Assembly (NCBI GenBank): GCA_030744755.1
Contig: JASLPY010000043.1
Span: 1 to 43,185 of the forward strand
DNA from: Kiritimatiellia bacterium
Lineage (GTDB): Bacteria > Verrucomicrobiota > Kiritimatiellia > UBA8416 > JADHWI01
Direction: 5' to 3'
DNA: 43,185 bases
The translations under genes and the position numbers were made by a program. Shown here one piece after another: positions 31,055 to 40,046 of this stretch (the first letter of the stretch is position 1; each line of letters starts with the position of its first letter). The notes beneath the pieces were generated by a model. That model worked only from the letters and a program-made list of their open reading frames with translations. It had not been told where the DNA came from and did not search any database.

Positions 31055-31510
31055 ATGACTAAGAAGAAAAATCCTAGCGTCCTTCTGGGGTGTCTACCCC
31101 TTGTTATTGCAATTGCCGGGATCATCTACGGGATCAAGTGGTACGTCGAGCGCCAGGATGAGCGTAAACCATTCGAGTCGAAGTGGAACCGGGCCCAGGC
31201 GGGAGCAGATGCATATCGAGCTCAGATAGTTGCGAACCTGTCTCTTAATGTCCGCGAATCAGGCAGGGTCTTTCTAGGAGGCACACTCTCCAATCGTGGG
31301 AAGCGTAACGTTGCGTACGTGCACGCAAGGGTGCACTACCGAACTTTGCCATCGAATTCTCCTGCCACGTCGGATGTTAACCTGGGATCCATCCGGGCTA
31401 AAACGACCCGCAAAATCAGCGCTCGACTTCCAAGGTCAAGCGCAGAGACTGTTGCCACTCAGAGCGGTGTCTCCCGTGTGGAGATCTACAGCATCGTCTT
31501 TGGCGATTAA
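31055..31510 (+). CDS. Small membrane-anchored protein, possible FxLYD-like domain
   Basis: This 151-residue protein has one N-terminal transmembrane segment (VLLGCLPLVIAIAGIIYGIKWYV) after a basic start (MTKKKNPS), so the rest is periplasmic. The C-terminal ~85 residues (SLNVRESGRVFLGGTLSNRGKRNVAYVHARVHY) have the G-x-L-x-N-x-G-x-x-x-V pattern of beta-sandwich FxLYD/LEA-like domains. Family assignment is tentative. The ribosome-binding site is weak. Its stop overlaps the stop of the convergent flavoprotein gene. Confidence 0.65.
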   Translation: MTKKKNPSVLLGCLPLVIAIAGIIYGIKWYVERQDERKPFESKWNRAQAGADAYRAQIVANLSLNVRESGRVFLGGTLSNRGKRNVAYVHARVHYRTLPSNSPATSDVNLGSIRAKTTRKISARLPRSSAETVATQSGVSRVEIYSIVFGD

Positions 31511-32658
31511 CCCTTTCTCCGCCTGCGTCTATACTGGGCAGCGCGCATGTTCTTTCGGGCTTTTCTACGCGGAGGGGTGGGGGGTCTGTCTTTCGCTTCC
31601 ATGCCTTCCGTACCTGCGATAGCGCGCACTGCTGTTCTGGCCGTGGCGAAGGCTGCCGTGAGATTGTAACCCCCTGTCGGTCCGTCGATATCAAGTACCT
31701 CTCCCGCGAAGTAGAGTCCGGGTGTGACTCTCGACTCCATACTTTTTGCGGATACATCCCCGAGGTCCACACCACCCACGGTTACCATGGCTTCCTTAAG
31801 AGGGCGGGTCTTGACTTTGTCTATCAGCAGCGGCTTTGCGCCGGGATGCGGTACAATTTCAAGCCTGGGCGACTTGATGTTCGCGCGCGCCACCAGGCGG
31901 GTCGCGTTCGATATGACGCCCCCGCCGAGCCCCCATCGTTCGCATTCCAATAATCCGGACGTTGTCCCGATCCGAGTCTGCCCGTCATATATGACCGCCG
32001 TTGCCTCCTTGAATGATGCCCCCGAATTCTCCATGAGCCATGGGGTCTTCCATTCCAGGCCCACGAGGCCGGGGCGGTATGGCTGCAGGCGATGTCCTAA
32101 TTCCCCGGCCATCTTCTGTCCGTCTCCGACACTCCCCGTCTTCGGGTAACTGACCCCTCCGGTTGCCACAAGCACGTTGGCCGCCTTCAGCGTGAATGCG
32201 GAGACTGACACGGTGAAACCATCCTTTTTTGGAACGATACTCTTAATCGGTGCATTGAGGCAAAGGGGCACGCCAAGGTCACGCAGCCGGTCTGAGAACA
32301 TGTGGACCACGTCAGGTGCGCGCTCTGACTTCGGAAAAACTTTGCCGTCACGAGTTTGCATCAGGGGAAGCCCGCGCTGCTTGAACCAGGATTGGAGTTC
32401 GTGCGGTGTGAAAGCCTCAATGGAAGGGCGCAGGAAATCAGCCAGTTCATCCCCGAACGCAGACAGGAAGGCTTCGGAGCGAAGGTGCGTAGTCAGGTTG
32501 CACCGCCCGTTGCCGCACATGAGTAACTTGCTGCCCACGCGGTGTTTCCGTTCGATAAGCACACACGGAAGACCGCTTTCGCCTGCATAGCATGCAGCCA
32601 TCAGTCCCGCGGCGCCACCACCGACAATGACCAGAGAAGTTGTCTCACCTGTATTCAT
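31507..32658 (-). CDS. FAD-dependent oxidoreductase, HI0933/YhiN family
   Basis: From the ATG at 32658 the product is 383 residues; frames extending to 32847 lack a signal or conserved sequence and are rejected. The FAD-binding Rossmann motif is VIVGGGAAGLMAACYAGESG. The family-specific block KHRVGSKLLMCGNGRCNLT follows. Further conserved parts are GKVFPKSERAPDVV, VLVATGGVSYPKTGSVGDGQKMAGELGH, PGLVGLEWK and the C-terminal FAD-contact segment GLYFAGEVLDIDGPTGGYNLTAAFATA. The last residues are basic (KARKNMRAAQYRRRRRKG), an unusual tail. YhiN-type proteins are flavoproteins of uncertain substrate. Confidence 0.9.
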   Translation of the reverse strand: MNTGETTSLVIVGGGAAGLMAACYAGESGLPCVLIERKHRVGSKLLMCGNGRCNLTTHLRSEAFLSAFGDELADFLRPSIEAFTPHELQSWFKQRGLPLMQTRDGKVFPKSERAPDVVHMFSDRLRDLGVPLCLNAPIKSIVPKKDGFTVSVSAFTLKAANVLVATGGVSYPKTGSVGDGQKMAGELGHRLQPYRPGLVGLEWKTPWLMENSGASFKEATAVIYDGQTRIGTTSGLLECERWGLGGGVISNATRLVARANIKSPRLEIVPHPGAKPLLIDKVKTRPLKEAMVTVGGVDLGDVSAKSMESRVTPGLYFAGEVLDIDGPTGGYNLTAAFATARTAVRAIAGTEGMEAKDRPPTPPRRKARKNMRAAQYRRRRRKG

Positions 32659-32773
32659 CCCCAGCAGCATCCACAACAATGGGCGTTGGATCAAGAAGAG
32701 AAGAGGAGAGGATTTTCCGCTGGGAGCGGAAAACCTCTGTCCGCGCTTGTGCAGACGATTCGGTCCACCTATT

Positions 32774-33554
32774 ATGCTGGGCATGAAGAATCGGGCGGGC
32801 ATGTTGAGCGTGCTGTTGGTGACTTTTCTGTTGGCTGTTACCGCCATGGGGGTAACGGTTTACGAGACGGTTTCGCCAAGCGGCAACAAGAGTGGGGCCT
32901 GGGACGTAAACATACTTGCCGACGACGTTCACTTCCGCTGCGGCGGGATTATCACGAACGTGGTGATGAGCCTTGCAATCAGGGGGACCAACAGTTGCCG
33001 GGTCTGGATTTTCGATGGGTTCCTCAGAGACGCAATCTACTCGGCCCCATTCACCCACGTTCCTTCCAGTTCCTCATTGGATTTCCAAGAGTACAGTTTT
33101 CCGATGCGCGTCAGTGTTCCCAAGGACATCTACATCGGGTTTTCGGCCGAAGGGGATGGCTGGGGCGGATCCAACCTCACCGATCACGCTGAGAACGACT
33201 CGACTGTTGCCAGCGGCATTGCTACCAATGCTGGTATCTACTGGTGGGGAGCAGTTGCCGGCGGACAGCTCAACCAGGGGGCGAATTTCGGCAGCGGTGA
33301 CTACTTCAATCTCAATGTACAGATGCTACAGCCTGAGATTACTGACGTTGTTGTGACTAACGGCACAGCTTCTCATTACCAATATCTCAGAGCACGCAAC
33401 GTATATTGTTGAGAGATCGTTCAATGTTCTCTCCAACGGATGGGAGGAGGCGGGGGAGTTCATGACCAACGCGCCGGCCACCTACTGGTCCGAGACACTC
33501 AGCAACGACTGGCAGAACGTGCTTTACCGCATCAGGACCAGGCTTGAAGAATAG
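32774..33554 (+). pseudogene. Secreted protein interrupted by a frameshift near 33370-33400
   Basis: The first frame (ATG 32774, possibly 32783) encodes a signal peptide (MLSVLLVTFLLAVTAMG) and a beta-rich domain with VYETVSPSGNKSGAWDVN and PKDIYIGFSAEGDG. It stops at 33412 after an uncharacteristic end (HYQYLRARNVYC). A different frame continues convincingly: LLITNISEHATYIVERSF, then WEEAGEFMTNAPATYWSETL, then NVLYRIRTRLEE, ending at 33554. This tail resembles a C-terminal module I associate with secreted Kiritimatiellota-type proteins. Joining the two frames would need a net shift of one base around 33370. Sequencing error, mutation and programmed shift are all possible; there is no homopolymer at the site. 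Eleven bases later uxaE begins. Confidence 0.7.
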
Positions 33555-33564
33555 GAATGCAACG

Positions 33565-34818
33565 ATGATCATGTCGAAATACTCCATCGGAACGGGGGAT
33601 CGTTTCGGGAAACAGGGTGTGGCCCAGCTCAACGCTGTCATCCAGGCAAAAGCCGAGGGCATTGATCTCGAGATTGTCTGGAATAAGAGTCACCGCGAAC
33701 ACACGACGATTCAAACGACGCAGGACTCGGTAAGGCGCGAAGCGGATGAAGCTGTTTCCGCACTGGACTGGCAAGGCGGATACTACGTGGATGCCGACCA
33801 TATCGGCCTCGCAACGGTGGACAATTTCATTGCCTCGAGCGATTTCTTCACCCTGGACGTCGCGGATTTCACGGGAAAGCGGGCAACGGAAGAAAGCATA
33901 GACGCGTTTGTTGCCAGACACTCGGATCTCATCGGGAGCGTCGAAGTTCCAGGGATGGCAGAACCTGTAGCGGTCACCGGGGAGAAGATCAGGCATGTGG
34001 CGGAAGAATTCCTTCTGGCGGTTCAGGAGGCGGGAAAGATTTACCGGCATATAGAAGGGGCAAAAGGGACAGGAACGTTTGTGACAGAGGTGTCCATGGA
34101 TGAGACGGATGAGCCACAGACCCCTGAAGACATGATGCTCATCCTGGCAGCGATCGCCGACGAAGGAATTCCTTCCCAGACCATCGCACCCAAGTTCAGC
34201 GGCCGCTTCAACAAGGGTGTTGATTACGTGGGGGACGCTGAACAGTTCGAGCGCGAGTTTGAAGACGATGTTTGTGTCATCTCATGGGCTGTTCGGGAAT
34301 TCGGGCTCCCGGCGAATCTGAAACTCAGCGTTCATTCAGGCAGCGACAAATTCTCAATATACGGTGGCATAAACCGGGTTCTCAGGAAACATGACGCCGG
34401 CCTGCATGTCAAGACGGCCGGCACAACCTGGCTGGAAGAATTGATCGGATTGGCCGAATCCGGTGGCAATGCCGCCGGACTGGTTAAGAATATCTATGCA
34501 CGGTCTCTTGACCGCTACGGAGAGCTTTGTGCACCATACGCGACTGTAATTGATATTGATACGGCCAAGCTGCCACCGCAGGGCGAGTTCTTTCTGCTGT
34601 CGGGAGCGGATGTAGCATCTGCAATCAGGCACGATCAGTCCAATCCGGCGTACAATCCAAACATTCGGCAGCTTCTTCATGTCGGATACAAGGTGGCGGC
34701 GGAGATGGGTGAGCGCTATCTTGATGCGCTGGACGAATACTCGGATAGAGTGGCCGCCAACGTGACAGGCAACATCTATGAACGTCACATACTGCCGCTC
34801 TTTGGTATGCGAGCGTGA
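33565..34818 (+). CDS. uxaE: Tagaturonate epimerase (UxaE-type)
   Basis: The 417-residue product starts at MIMSKYSIG (AGGA eight bases upstream). It matches the tagaturonate/fructuronate epimerase family of hexuronate catabolism: KYSIGTGDRFGKQGVAQL, VWNKSHREHTTI, YYVDADHIGLATVDNF, APKFSGRFNKGVDYVGD, ANLKLSVHSGSDKFSIY, GLHVKTAGTTWLEEL and NPNIRQLLHVGYKVAAEMG. The His, Asp and Glu residues in HIGL, SVHSGSDKF and similar blocks are candidate metal ligands, as in this TIM-barrel group. The downstream sugar isomerase/epimerase begins 57 bases later on the same strand, making a likely two-gene uronate or aldonate module. Confidence 0.8.
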   Translation: MIMSKYSIGTGDRFGKQGVAQLNAVIQAKAEGIDLEIVWNKSHREHTTIQTTQDSVRREADEAVSALDWQGGYYVDADHIGLATVDNFIASSDFFTLDVADFTGKRATEESIDAFVARHSDLIGSVEVPGMAEPVAVTGEKIRHVAEEFLLAVQEAGKIYRHIEGAKGTGTFVTEVSMDETDEPQTPEDMMLILAAIADEGIPSQTIAPKFSGRFNKGVDYVGDAEQFEREFEDDVCVISWAVREFGLPANLKLSVHSGSDKFSIYGGINRVLRKHDAGLHVKTAGTTWLEELIGLAESGGNAAGLVKNIYARSLDRYGELCAPYATVIDIDTAKLPPQGEFFLLSGADVASAIRHDQSNPAYNPNIRQLLHVGYKVAAEMGERYLDALDEYSDRVAANVTGNIYERHILPLFGMRA

Positions 34819-34875
34819 CCGAGGTAGTCTGGCGCTTGAAGATTAGGAAACAGCAAGAATACCAGGAGAGATCAC

Positions 34876-35820
34876 ATGAGCAGGAAAGAAACGGAATGGA
34901 CACCGGATATTCGTATTGGAACGCTTGTCAGAGACGCGTCCCCCGACTACATGCGTCAGATTCTGCCGCAAGGTTTTGAGTCTTTTAGCCTGACGTTCTG
35001 GCAGAGCTGCGAAGGCGTCGACTTCAAGAAGCTAGCCCGCGAGGTCGAAGATGTCCTTGGCGACAGCGGTGCAGTAGTTTCTTCCCTATGCATCTTCGGC
35101 AATCCGCTTGAATCCGAAGAGCTGGACAAGCAGACCTTGAAGGGGCTGCGCCGGTGCATCGACAACGCCCATCATTTCGGATGTGACATCGTGGGAGGGT
35201 TCACGGGACGCATCCGCGGGAAGCGTATTGACGAGAGCATGAAAGCCTTTAAGCGGATCTGGGCGCCTCTGGCACAGCGTGCCGCTGACAGGGGTGTACG
35301 CATCGCGTTCGAGAACTGCGATATGGGAGGAACCTGGCAGACGGGCGACTGGAACATTGCGCACAATCCTACGGCTTGGGAAATGATGTTTGATGCAGTT
35401 CCCTCCGACAACCTGGGGCTTGAATGGGAGCCTTGTCACCAGATGGTCAGCCTGATCGATCCAATGCCCCAGCTTCGTGAGTGGGCACACAAGGTGTTTC
35501 ACGTGCATGGTAAGGATGCAAGCATCCACTGGGACGTTGTCCGTAAGTACGGGGTGCATTCCTCGATGCACGGTGACGTTGCTCTGCCGGGCCGCATCGA
35601 GGCCGTACCTCCGTTCGCATATCATCGTACGCCGGGATTTGGTGACAGCAACTGGACGGACATAATCTCCACGTTGCGCCAGGCGGGATTTCGGGGGAGC
35701 ATCGATATCGAGGGCTGGCACGATCCCGTGATGAACGGGGACCTGGAAATGACAGGTCAGGTTCGCGCCCTGCAGTATCTCAAAGCTTGCAGGGGAGACT
35801 ACGTACCAAACCCGGTGTGA
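34876..35820 (+). CDS. Sugar phosphate isomerase/epimerase (xylose isomerase-like TIM barrel)
   Basis: This 314-residue AP-endonuclease-2/xylose-isomerase-type TIM barrel protein shows typical blocks: SLTFWQSCEGVDFKKLAREVED, VVSSLCIFGNPLE, DIVGGFTGRIRGKRIDESM, RIAFENCDMGG with a metal-binding Glu, NLGLEWEPCHQM, KVFHVHGKDASIHWD, GFGDSNWTDIISTLRQAGFRG and IDIEGWHDP. The Glu and His positions are consistent with a divalent-metal site. AGGAGAG lies shortly before the ATG. Co-orientation with uxaE suggests a role in the same uronate pathway, but substrate is unknown. Confidence 0.82.
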   Translation: MSRKETEWTPDIRIGTLVRDASPDYMRQILPQGFESFSLTFWQSCEGVDFKKLAREVEDVLGDSGAVVSSLCIFGNPLESEELDKQTLKGLRRCIDNAHHFGCDIVGGFTGRIRGKRIDESMKAFKRIWAPLAQRAADRGVRIAFENCDMGGTWQTGDWNIAHNPTAWEMMFDAVPSDNLGLEWEPCHQMVSLIDPMPQLREWAHKVFHVHGKDASIHWDVVRKYGVHSSMHGDVALPGRIEAVPPFAYHRTPGFGDSNWTDIISTLRQAGFRGSIDIEGWHDPVMNGDLEMTGQVRALQYLKACRGDYVPNPV

Positions 35821-35953
35821 TGGCGATGTAATGAACTTCGTATCAGCATTCCTGCCGTGACAAGGGATGTTGCGCGAAGGGTCGTGCATCCGATCTGCGA
35901 TTGAACTATGGTTCCAATGTAACTGGGACCTGCAGAGAATGGGAGATAAAGCT

Positions 35954-36415
35954 ATGAGTACATTGAGTGTTGGAGACAAGGCACCCGTTTTCAAGCTGGC
36001 GAACCAGGATGGCGAGACTGTTTCATTGTCCGCTTACAAGGGTAAGAAACTTCTCATTTACTTTTATCCAAAGGCAAACACGCCTGGGTGCACTACGCAG
36101 TCTTGTGCCGTGAGTGATGCACTGCCCGATCTTCTGGAATCCGGAGTGGCAGCGATAGGCATAAGTCCAGACAAGCCGGCGGCACAGAAGAAATTCGACG
36201 ACAAGTACTCGCTTGGATTCCCACTGCTCTGCGATATGGAGCACAGGGTTGCGGAAGCCTACGGAGCCTGGGGTGAAAAGTCCATGTACGGCAAGAAATA
36301 CATGGGAATCATTCGCTCAGCCTTCCTGGTCGATGAAAAAGGCAAGGTCCGTGGGGCCTGGTACAAGGTAAGCCCCAAGGATACCGTACCCAACGTTCAA
36401 AAAGTGCTGGGCTGA
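35954..36415 (+). CDS. bcp: Peroxiredoxin, BCP/PrxQ type (thiol peroxidase)
   Basis: The 153-residue product starts at MSTLSVGDKAP, with GGGAG eight bases upstream; an earlier in-frame start lacks support. The thioredoxin fold shows YFYPKANTPGCTTQSCAVSD. The peroxidatic Cys is in PGCT, and the second Cys five residues later (TTQSC) is the resolving position used by many PrxQ. Then come GISPDKPAAQKKF, FPLLCDMEHRVAEAYGAWG and RSAFLVDEKGKV. It reduces H2O2 and organic hydroperoxides using thioredoxin. It converges on the histidine kinase gene with a nine-base gap. Confidence 0.93.
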   Translation: MSTLSVGDKAPVFKLANQDGETVSLSAYKGKKLLIYFYPKANTPGCTTQSCAVSDALPDLLESGVAAIGISPDKPAAQKKFDDKYSLGFPLLCDMEHRVAEAYGAWGEKSMYGKKYMGIIRSAFLVDEKGKVRGAWYKVSPKDTVPNVQKVLG

Positions 36416-36424
36416 GAGAGTCGT

Positions 36425-38539
36425 TCAGGAATTCAGAATCTCGCGTGTCTTCTGCGCCAGCACGGTGCGTGTGAAAGGTTTTGAGAGGAAGTTCATCCCT
36501 TCGATCAGCACGCCGCGGTTTGCTATTACGCTCGCCGTATAGCCCGACATGTAGAGCACCTTCATGTCTGGTCTGTCCGCTGCCAGCTTGTCGGCCATGT
36601 CGCGGCCGCTCATTCCCGGCATTATCACGTCGGTAATCAGCAGATCGATCCCGTCTTCATGCACTTCGGCAAGGTCAAGGGCCGCGGCGGGAGAGTCGGC
36701 GGCCAGAACGCTGTACCCGATTCCCTCCAGAAATATCCGTGTTGTATCGAGGATGGCCTTCTCATCCTCCACCAGCATGATTGTCTCGTCTCCACCAACG
36801 ATTGTTTGAAAATCGTCATCGTCCGGGTTGGCAAGCAATTCTTCAATAAGAAGAGGGAGGTAGATGCGGAACGTAGTTCCCTGTCCCGGTCTGCTGGAGA
36901 CATCCAGGAAGCCCTTGTTTTGCCGGACGATCCCGTAAACGGTAGCAAGACCCAGGCCTGTTCCCCTGCCTACTTCCTTCGTGGTGAAGAAAGGCTCGAA
37001 GATCCGGTCCAGCAAATCTTGTTCCATACCCTTGCCGTCGTCGCTAACGGACAGCATGACGTATTGGCCCGGTTCGGCGTCAGCATTCTCACTGGCGTAA
37101 TGCTCATCAATGGTGGTGTGCTCGGTAGCGATTGTTATCTTGCCTGTCCCGCTGATCGCATCGCGGGCATTAACGATAAGATTGGCAAGGATCTGGTCTA
37201 TTTGCGATGGGTCCAGCTTGACGGGCCAGAGTAGTGGTCCGGGTTTCCACGTAAGGTCGATGTCTTCCCCGATCAGAAGCCGAAGCATCTTAAGCATTCC
37301 CGATACGGTATCGTTGAGATCCAGCACTACAGGTTCGATGGTCTGCTGGCGGGCGAAAGCCAGGAGTTGCCTTGTTAAATCGGCCGATCTCTTTGTGGCT
37401 TTCGTGACTTCGTCGAGCCATTCGTTTATAGGGTGCGATGGTTCGATATCGTCCCTGCACATGTCCACGTAACTCATGATTCCCATAAGCAGGTTGTTGA
37501 AATCGTGCGCCACACCGCCGGCAAGTGTACCGATTGATTCAAGCTTCTGGGCCTGCCGTAGATGTGCCTCGAGTCGATGGTGATCTGTTACATCAAGTGC
37601 ATACACGTTTGCATAGCCATGATCAGGGACGGGAGCGAAGGAAACCTGGAAGATCCGTCCCTCCGATTCAATTTCTTCCCGGACATGGGTACCATCCGAA
37701 AAAACTGAGCTCATGCGAGTCTGCCACTTTTCAGCAAGTTGGTTGGTGCTGCCTTTTGTGAATGCTGGAAGGAGTGCGGAAGCCGCAGCGTTCGCATATT
37801 CGATGACCCCCTGGGAAGATATGCGCATGACCGGATTGGGGTTTTCTGAAGGAAATCGGGCTAGCCGCTCTATTTGCTCCTCGGCCTGTTTTCGTTCGGT
37901 TACACTGCGAAATACACCGATTAGGACTTCCCTTTCGTCGATTTCCGCGACCCGCGCATTGATTTCGACGGGCACCCGTGATCCGTTGGATCGTATTACT
38001 TCACATTCGCGAGCCATTCCGCCGCCCTCGCCTGCGTGCCCGAAGAAGATGTTCCTGTAGCGCTCGGCGTCCTGCCGGGGATGCAAAGTGGCTATCGACG
38101 CGCCTATGAGTTCCTCAGCCGTGCGCCCTGTCAGTTCCTCTGCCGCCCGGTTTACATTTAGAAGTATTCCGGTTTCCTTATCTGCTACCAGTATGGGGTC
38201 AGCAGCGAGTTCCCAGAGGAGATCACGGTGGCTTTGGAGCCTCTTCTTTTGGGCAAGATTCTCCAGCAAGACGGCAAGGAGGTTGGAGGCAGTTCTCAGA
38301 AGATGAAGGTCCTCCTCGGCTAGCGGTGTCTCTGTTTCGATGACGAGCGTGCCCAGGCTTTTCTTCAGCGTTTGGAGAGGTATCACCTCGGGCGATAGCG
38401 CGAGTGGAGTTTCCTGAAAATCTATCTTGGCGGGGGAGAGCTCATCGTTCATCGCCTCAACGAAGAGCTGTTTTACGCGTTCGGCATCATTGACCTGGCT
38501 AAGGCTGGTCATTAAGAGAAGGATGTCATGGGGAGTCAT
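36425..38539 (-). CDS. PAS-domain hybrid histidine kinase with C-terminal receiver
   Basis: This 704-residue protein has no transmembrane segment. Layout: an N-terminal GAF-like region (~1-100), PAS (~105-215, [19 protein letters not shown], with [11 protein letters not shown] after it), a second PAS (~225-325), HisKA with His345 in [14 protein letters not shown], HATPase_c with [18 protein letters not shown] and [15 protein letters not shown], and a receiver (~585-704) with Asp637 in [13 protein letters not shown] and the conserved Lys in LSKPF. Being cytoplasmic, it probably takes its input from the MEDS protein encoded just upstream, whose stop is four bases before its ATG. The fused receiver requires an Hpt-type partner, and one is encoded at 39622. 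Confidence 0.92.
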   Translation of the reverse strand: MTPHDILLLMTSLSQVNDAERVKQLFVEAMNDELSPAKIDFQETPLALSPEVIPLQTLKKSLGTLVIETETPLAEEDLHLLRTASNLLAVLLENLAQKKRLQSHRDLLWELAADPILVADKETGILLNVNRAAEELTGRTAEELIGASIATLHPRQDAERYRNIFFGHAGEGGGMARECEVIRSNGSRVPVEINARVAEIDEREVLIGVFRSVTERKQAEEQIERLARFPSENPNPVMRISSQGVIEYANAAASALLPAFTKGSTNQLAEKWQTRMSSVFSDGTHVREEIESEGRIFQVSFAPVPDHGYANVYALDVTDHHRLEAHLRQAQKLESIGTLAGGVAHDFNNLLMGIMSYVDMCRDDIEPSHPINEWLDEVTKATKRSADLTRQLLAFARQQTIEPVVLDLNDTVSGMLKMLRLLIGEDIDLTWKPGPLLWPVKLDPSQIDQILANLIVNARDAISGTGKITIATEHTTIDEHYASENADAEPGQYVMLSVSDDGKGMEQDLLDRIFEPFFTTKEVGRGTGLGLATVYGIVRQNKGFLDVSSRPGQGTTFRIYLPLLIEELLANPDDDDFQTIVGGDETIMLVEDEKAILDTTRIFLEGIGYSVLAADSPAAALDLAEVHEDGIDLLITDVIMPGMSGRDMADKLAADRPDMKVLYMSGYTASVIANRGVLIEGMNFLSKPFTRTVLAQKTREILNS

Positions 38540-38543
38540 GAAG

Positions 38544-39206
38544 CTACTGTTCCATGTTCTCTGGCAGAAACTCGGGTGCGTTCTCGCGCAGCCAGTCGTT
38601 CGGGTCTTGGTAGTAGGGGTTCTCTGTTATTCCGGCTGAGCTGATCGTGTAAGGATGCGTCTGCAGAACCCGCATGATCAGGGCCCCCGAGAACTTCTTT
38701 ATGTTGTACATACAGATACTGACCCACGGCTTTCCGGGTATGAAGTAATTCAATCGTGATTCGTACGCGAACAGGTGCTCTCTTCCCGGGATTGCTTCAA
38801 GAGCCCAGACCATTTCCGCACTGGCCCGGATGTTCCGGGAGCCGTTTGACTGGCTTTCATCGAAGAAGGCGTTGAGCCCAATGTCCATAGCCTTGGGTGA
38901 GAACACACCGTTGGGGAAGTAGAGGTCATTTGTCGAAAAGAACTGAAAAGATCCGGTGCTGTCCAGCGAATCACTGAGGTCCGGAAACTGCCTGGAGAAC
39001 TGTAATCGAAAATCTTCTTCGGAGCGCTCGGTTGGGCAGTAGAGTTGCAGATCACCGTCCCGTGCACCTCGGTTGAAGAATCCGAAGATGATTTCGTCCC
39101 GCTGCTCGTCAGTTTCATACAGGCCCGCGACGTGCAGTCCCCAGTTGCATTGGTAGTCTCCTACGCCCAGCGTCATTATCGGTTGATCAGATGTTTTGAT
39201 GTGCAT
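38544..39206 (-). CDS. MEDS-domain sensory protein (DcmR-like)
   Basis: The 220-residue product starts at MHIKTSDQP, with GGGGGAAG seven bases upstream. It is a stand-alone MEDS domain: CNWGLHVAGLYETDEQRDEIIFGFFNRGARDGDLQLYC at the start, EAIPGREHLFAYESRLNYFIPGKPWVSICMYN in the middle and MRVLQTHPYTISSAGITENPYY at the end. MEDS domains, named from methanogen and methylotroph DcmR, sense small C1-type or hydrocarbon ligands in signalling proteins. The adjacent kinase gene, four bases downstream, makes this a sensor/kinase operon. Confidence 0.88.
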   Translation of the reverse strand: MHIKTSDQPIMTLGVGDYQCNWGLHVAGLYETDEQRDEIIFGFFNRGARDGDLQLYCPTERSEEDFRLQFSRQFPDLSDSLDSTGSFQFFSTNDLYFPNGVFSPKAMDIGLNAFFDESQSNGSRNIRASAEMVWALEAIPGREHLFAYESRLNYFIPGKPWVSICMYNIKKFSGALIMRVLQTHPYTISSAGITENPYYQDPNDWLRENAPEFLPENMEQ

Positions 39207-39526
39207 CTCGCCACTTCCCCCGGGTAGTTGGGACAACGTCACTAGATAGTATAGTGTTTTTCAGCATGGGCTTCCACCTGTTTGATCACAGAAATGCAAC
39301 GGTAATTCATGACTGATGCGCGCTGGATCTGGCTGCCTGCAGGTTGCCGGAATCATTCTCCCCTATTCCCTCCACTTCGTACGCCACGCAGGGAAAGGGC
39401 AAACTGGCACTGCGTGCAGACTGTTCGGACTGTCCGCTTCCGAACACCATGCGGACAATAACCGTGAATCAACCGCCGTTTTCGTGTCATACGGGAGGGA
39501 AATCATGCGCTGAAAGGACTATTTGA

Positions 39527-39540
39527 GGTGCAATTGCACC
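39527..39540. promoter_or_regulatory. 14-bp perfect palindrome upstream of the sigma-54 promoter
   Basis: GGTGCAATTGCACC is perfectly self-complementary and ends 9 bases before the -24 motif. It could be a regulator operator or part of an activator site; its closeness to the promoter favours a repressor or overlapping site over a distant enhancer. The 400-bp divergent region holds little else except the promoter. Confidence 0.45.
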
Positions 39541-39549
39541 GCTTAGATC

Positions 39550-39566
39550 TTGGCACGCGACTTGCA
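39550..39566 (+). promoter_or_regulatory. Sigma-54 (RpoN) promoter for the Hpt gene
   Basis: TTGGCACGCGACTTGCA matches the sigma-54 consensus TGGCAC-N5-TTGCA, with GG (39552-39553) and GC (39564-39565) at the canonical distance. Transcription would start near 39577, 45 bases upstream of the Hpt ATG. The rest of the divergent 39207-39621 gap shows no coding sequence I can support. Confidence 0.85.
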
Positions 39567-39621
39567 TTTGGTCTGAACCAATGCGAGAAGACCGAGCACG
39601 CAGGCGGAGAAAGGATGACCT

Positions 39622-39966
39622 ATGCAGACGAACGCAGCGCTTCCTGCTTTCGACCGGGAGGACTTACTTCTACGCCTTGGCCAGGACACAGCACTCGCCG
39701 CCCAGATTCTTGAAATGACCATCGAGGAACTGGAGGAACAAGGACCAGCCATCGAGCTTGCACTGGCCGGAGGTGATTTGGCCGTTGGGCGCGAATTGGC
39801 CCACTCACTTAAAGGCGTTACGGCAAACACAAGTGCGATAGGTCTAAGTGATCTAGCGGCACAAATCGAGAATGCCTGTCGAGGCAGTGATCTCGTGTTA
39901 GCACGGGAGCTCGCCTCCTGTCTGAGTCCCGAAACAGTTCGATTCAAAAAGGCGATAGCTGCTTAG
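39622..39966 (+). CDS. Hpt-domain phosphotransfer protein
   Basis: This 114-residue single-domain four-helix Hpt protein has its phospho-accepting His61 in ELAHSLKGVTANTSAIGL, followed by DLAAQIENACRG. AAAGG lies shortly before the ATG. It is expressed from a consensus-type sigma-54 promoter and faces the MEDS-hybrid kinase operon. It is the natural acceptor for the kinase's fused receiver domain. The final response regulator is not obvious in the window. The region downstream is a decayed gene junction. Confidence 0.9.
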   Translation: MQTNAALPAFDREDLLLRLGQDTALAAQILEMTIEELEEQGPAIELALAGGDLAVGRELAHSLKGVTANTSAIGLSDLAAQIENACRGSDLVLARELASCLSPETVRFKKAIAA

Positions 39967-39995
39967 GCTGACCGTACAAGAGGAGGGAACGAACG

Positions 39996-40046
39996 ATGAC
40001 GCAAATAACCATATTGGCGACGGGTTTCAACGATGACTCATCTTAG
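39996..40046 (+). CDS. Start of a truncated gene in the Hpt operon (16 codons)
   Basis: ATG 39996 is preceded by an excellent GAGGAGG seven bases upstream, 30 bases after the Hpt stop. The frame reads MTQITILATGFNDDSS and stops at 40044-40046. The strong ribosome-binding site on so short a frame suggests the beginning of a gene whose body has been deleted, leaving a fusion to the next feature. It could equally be a leader or chance ORF. Confidence 0.3.
   Translation: MTQITILATGFNDDSS

Noticed and set aside
32659..32847. N-terminal extension of the YhiN-type flavoprotein
   Set aside because: The extra 63 codons have no conserved sequence, and the FAD motif begins normally just after the ATG at 32658.
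39316..39526. Two overlapping ~60-codon frames between MEDS and Hpt genes
   Set aside because: They have no ribosome-binding site or recognisable pattern, and they occupy the region upstream of a sigma-54 promoter.
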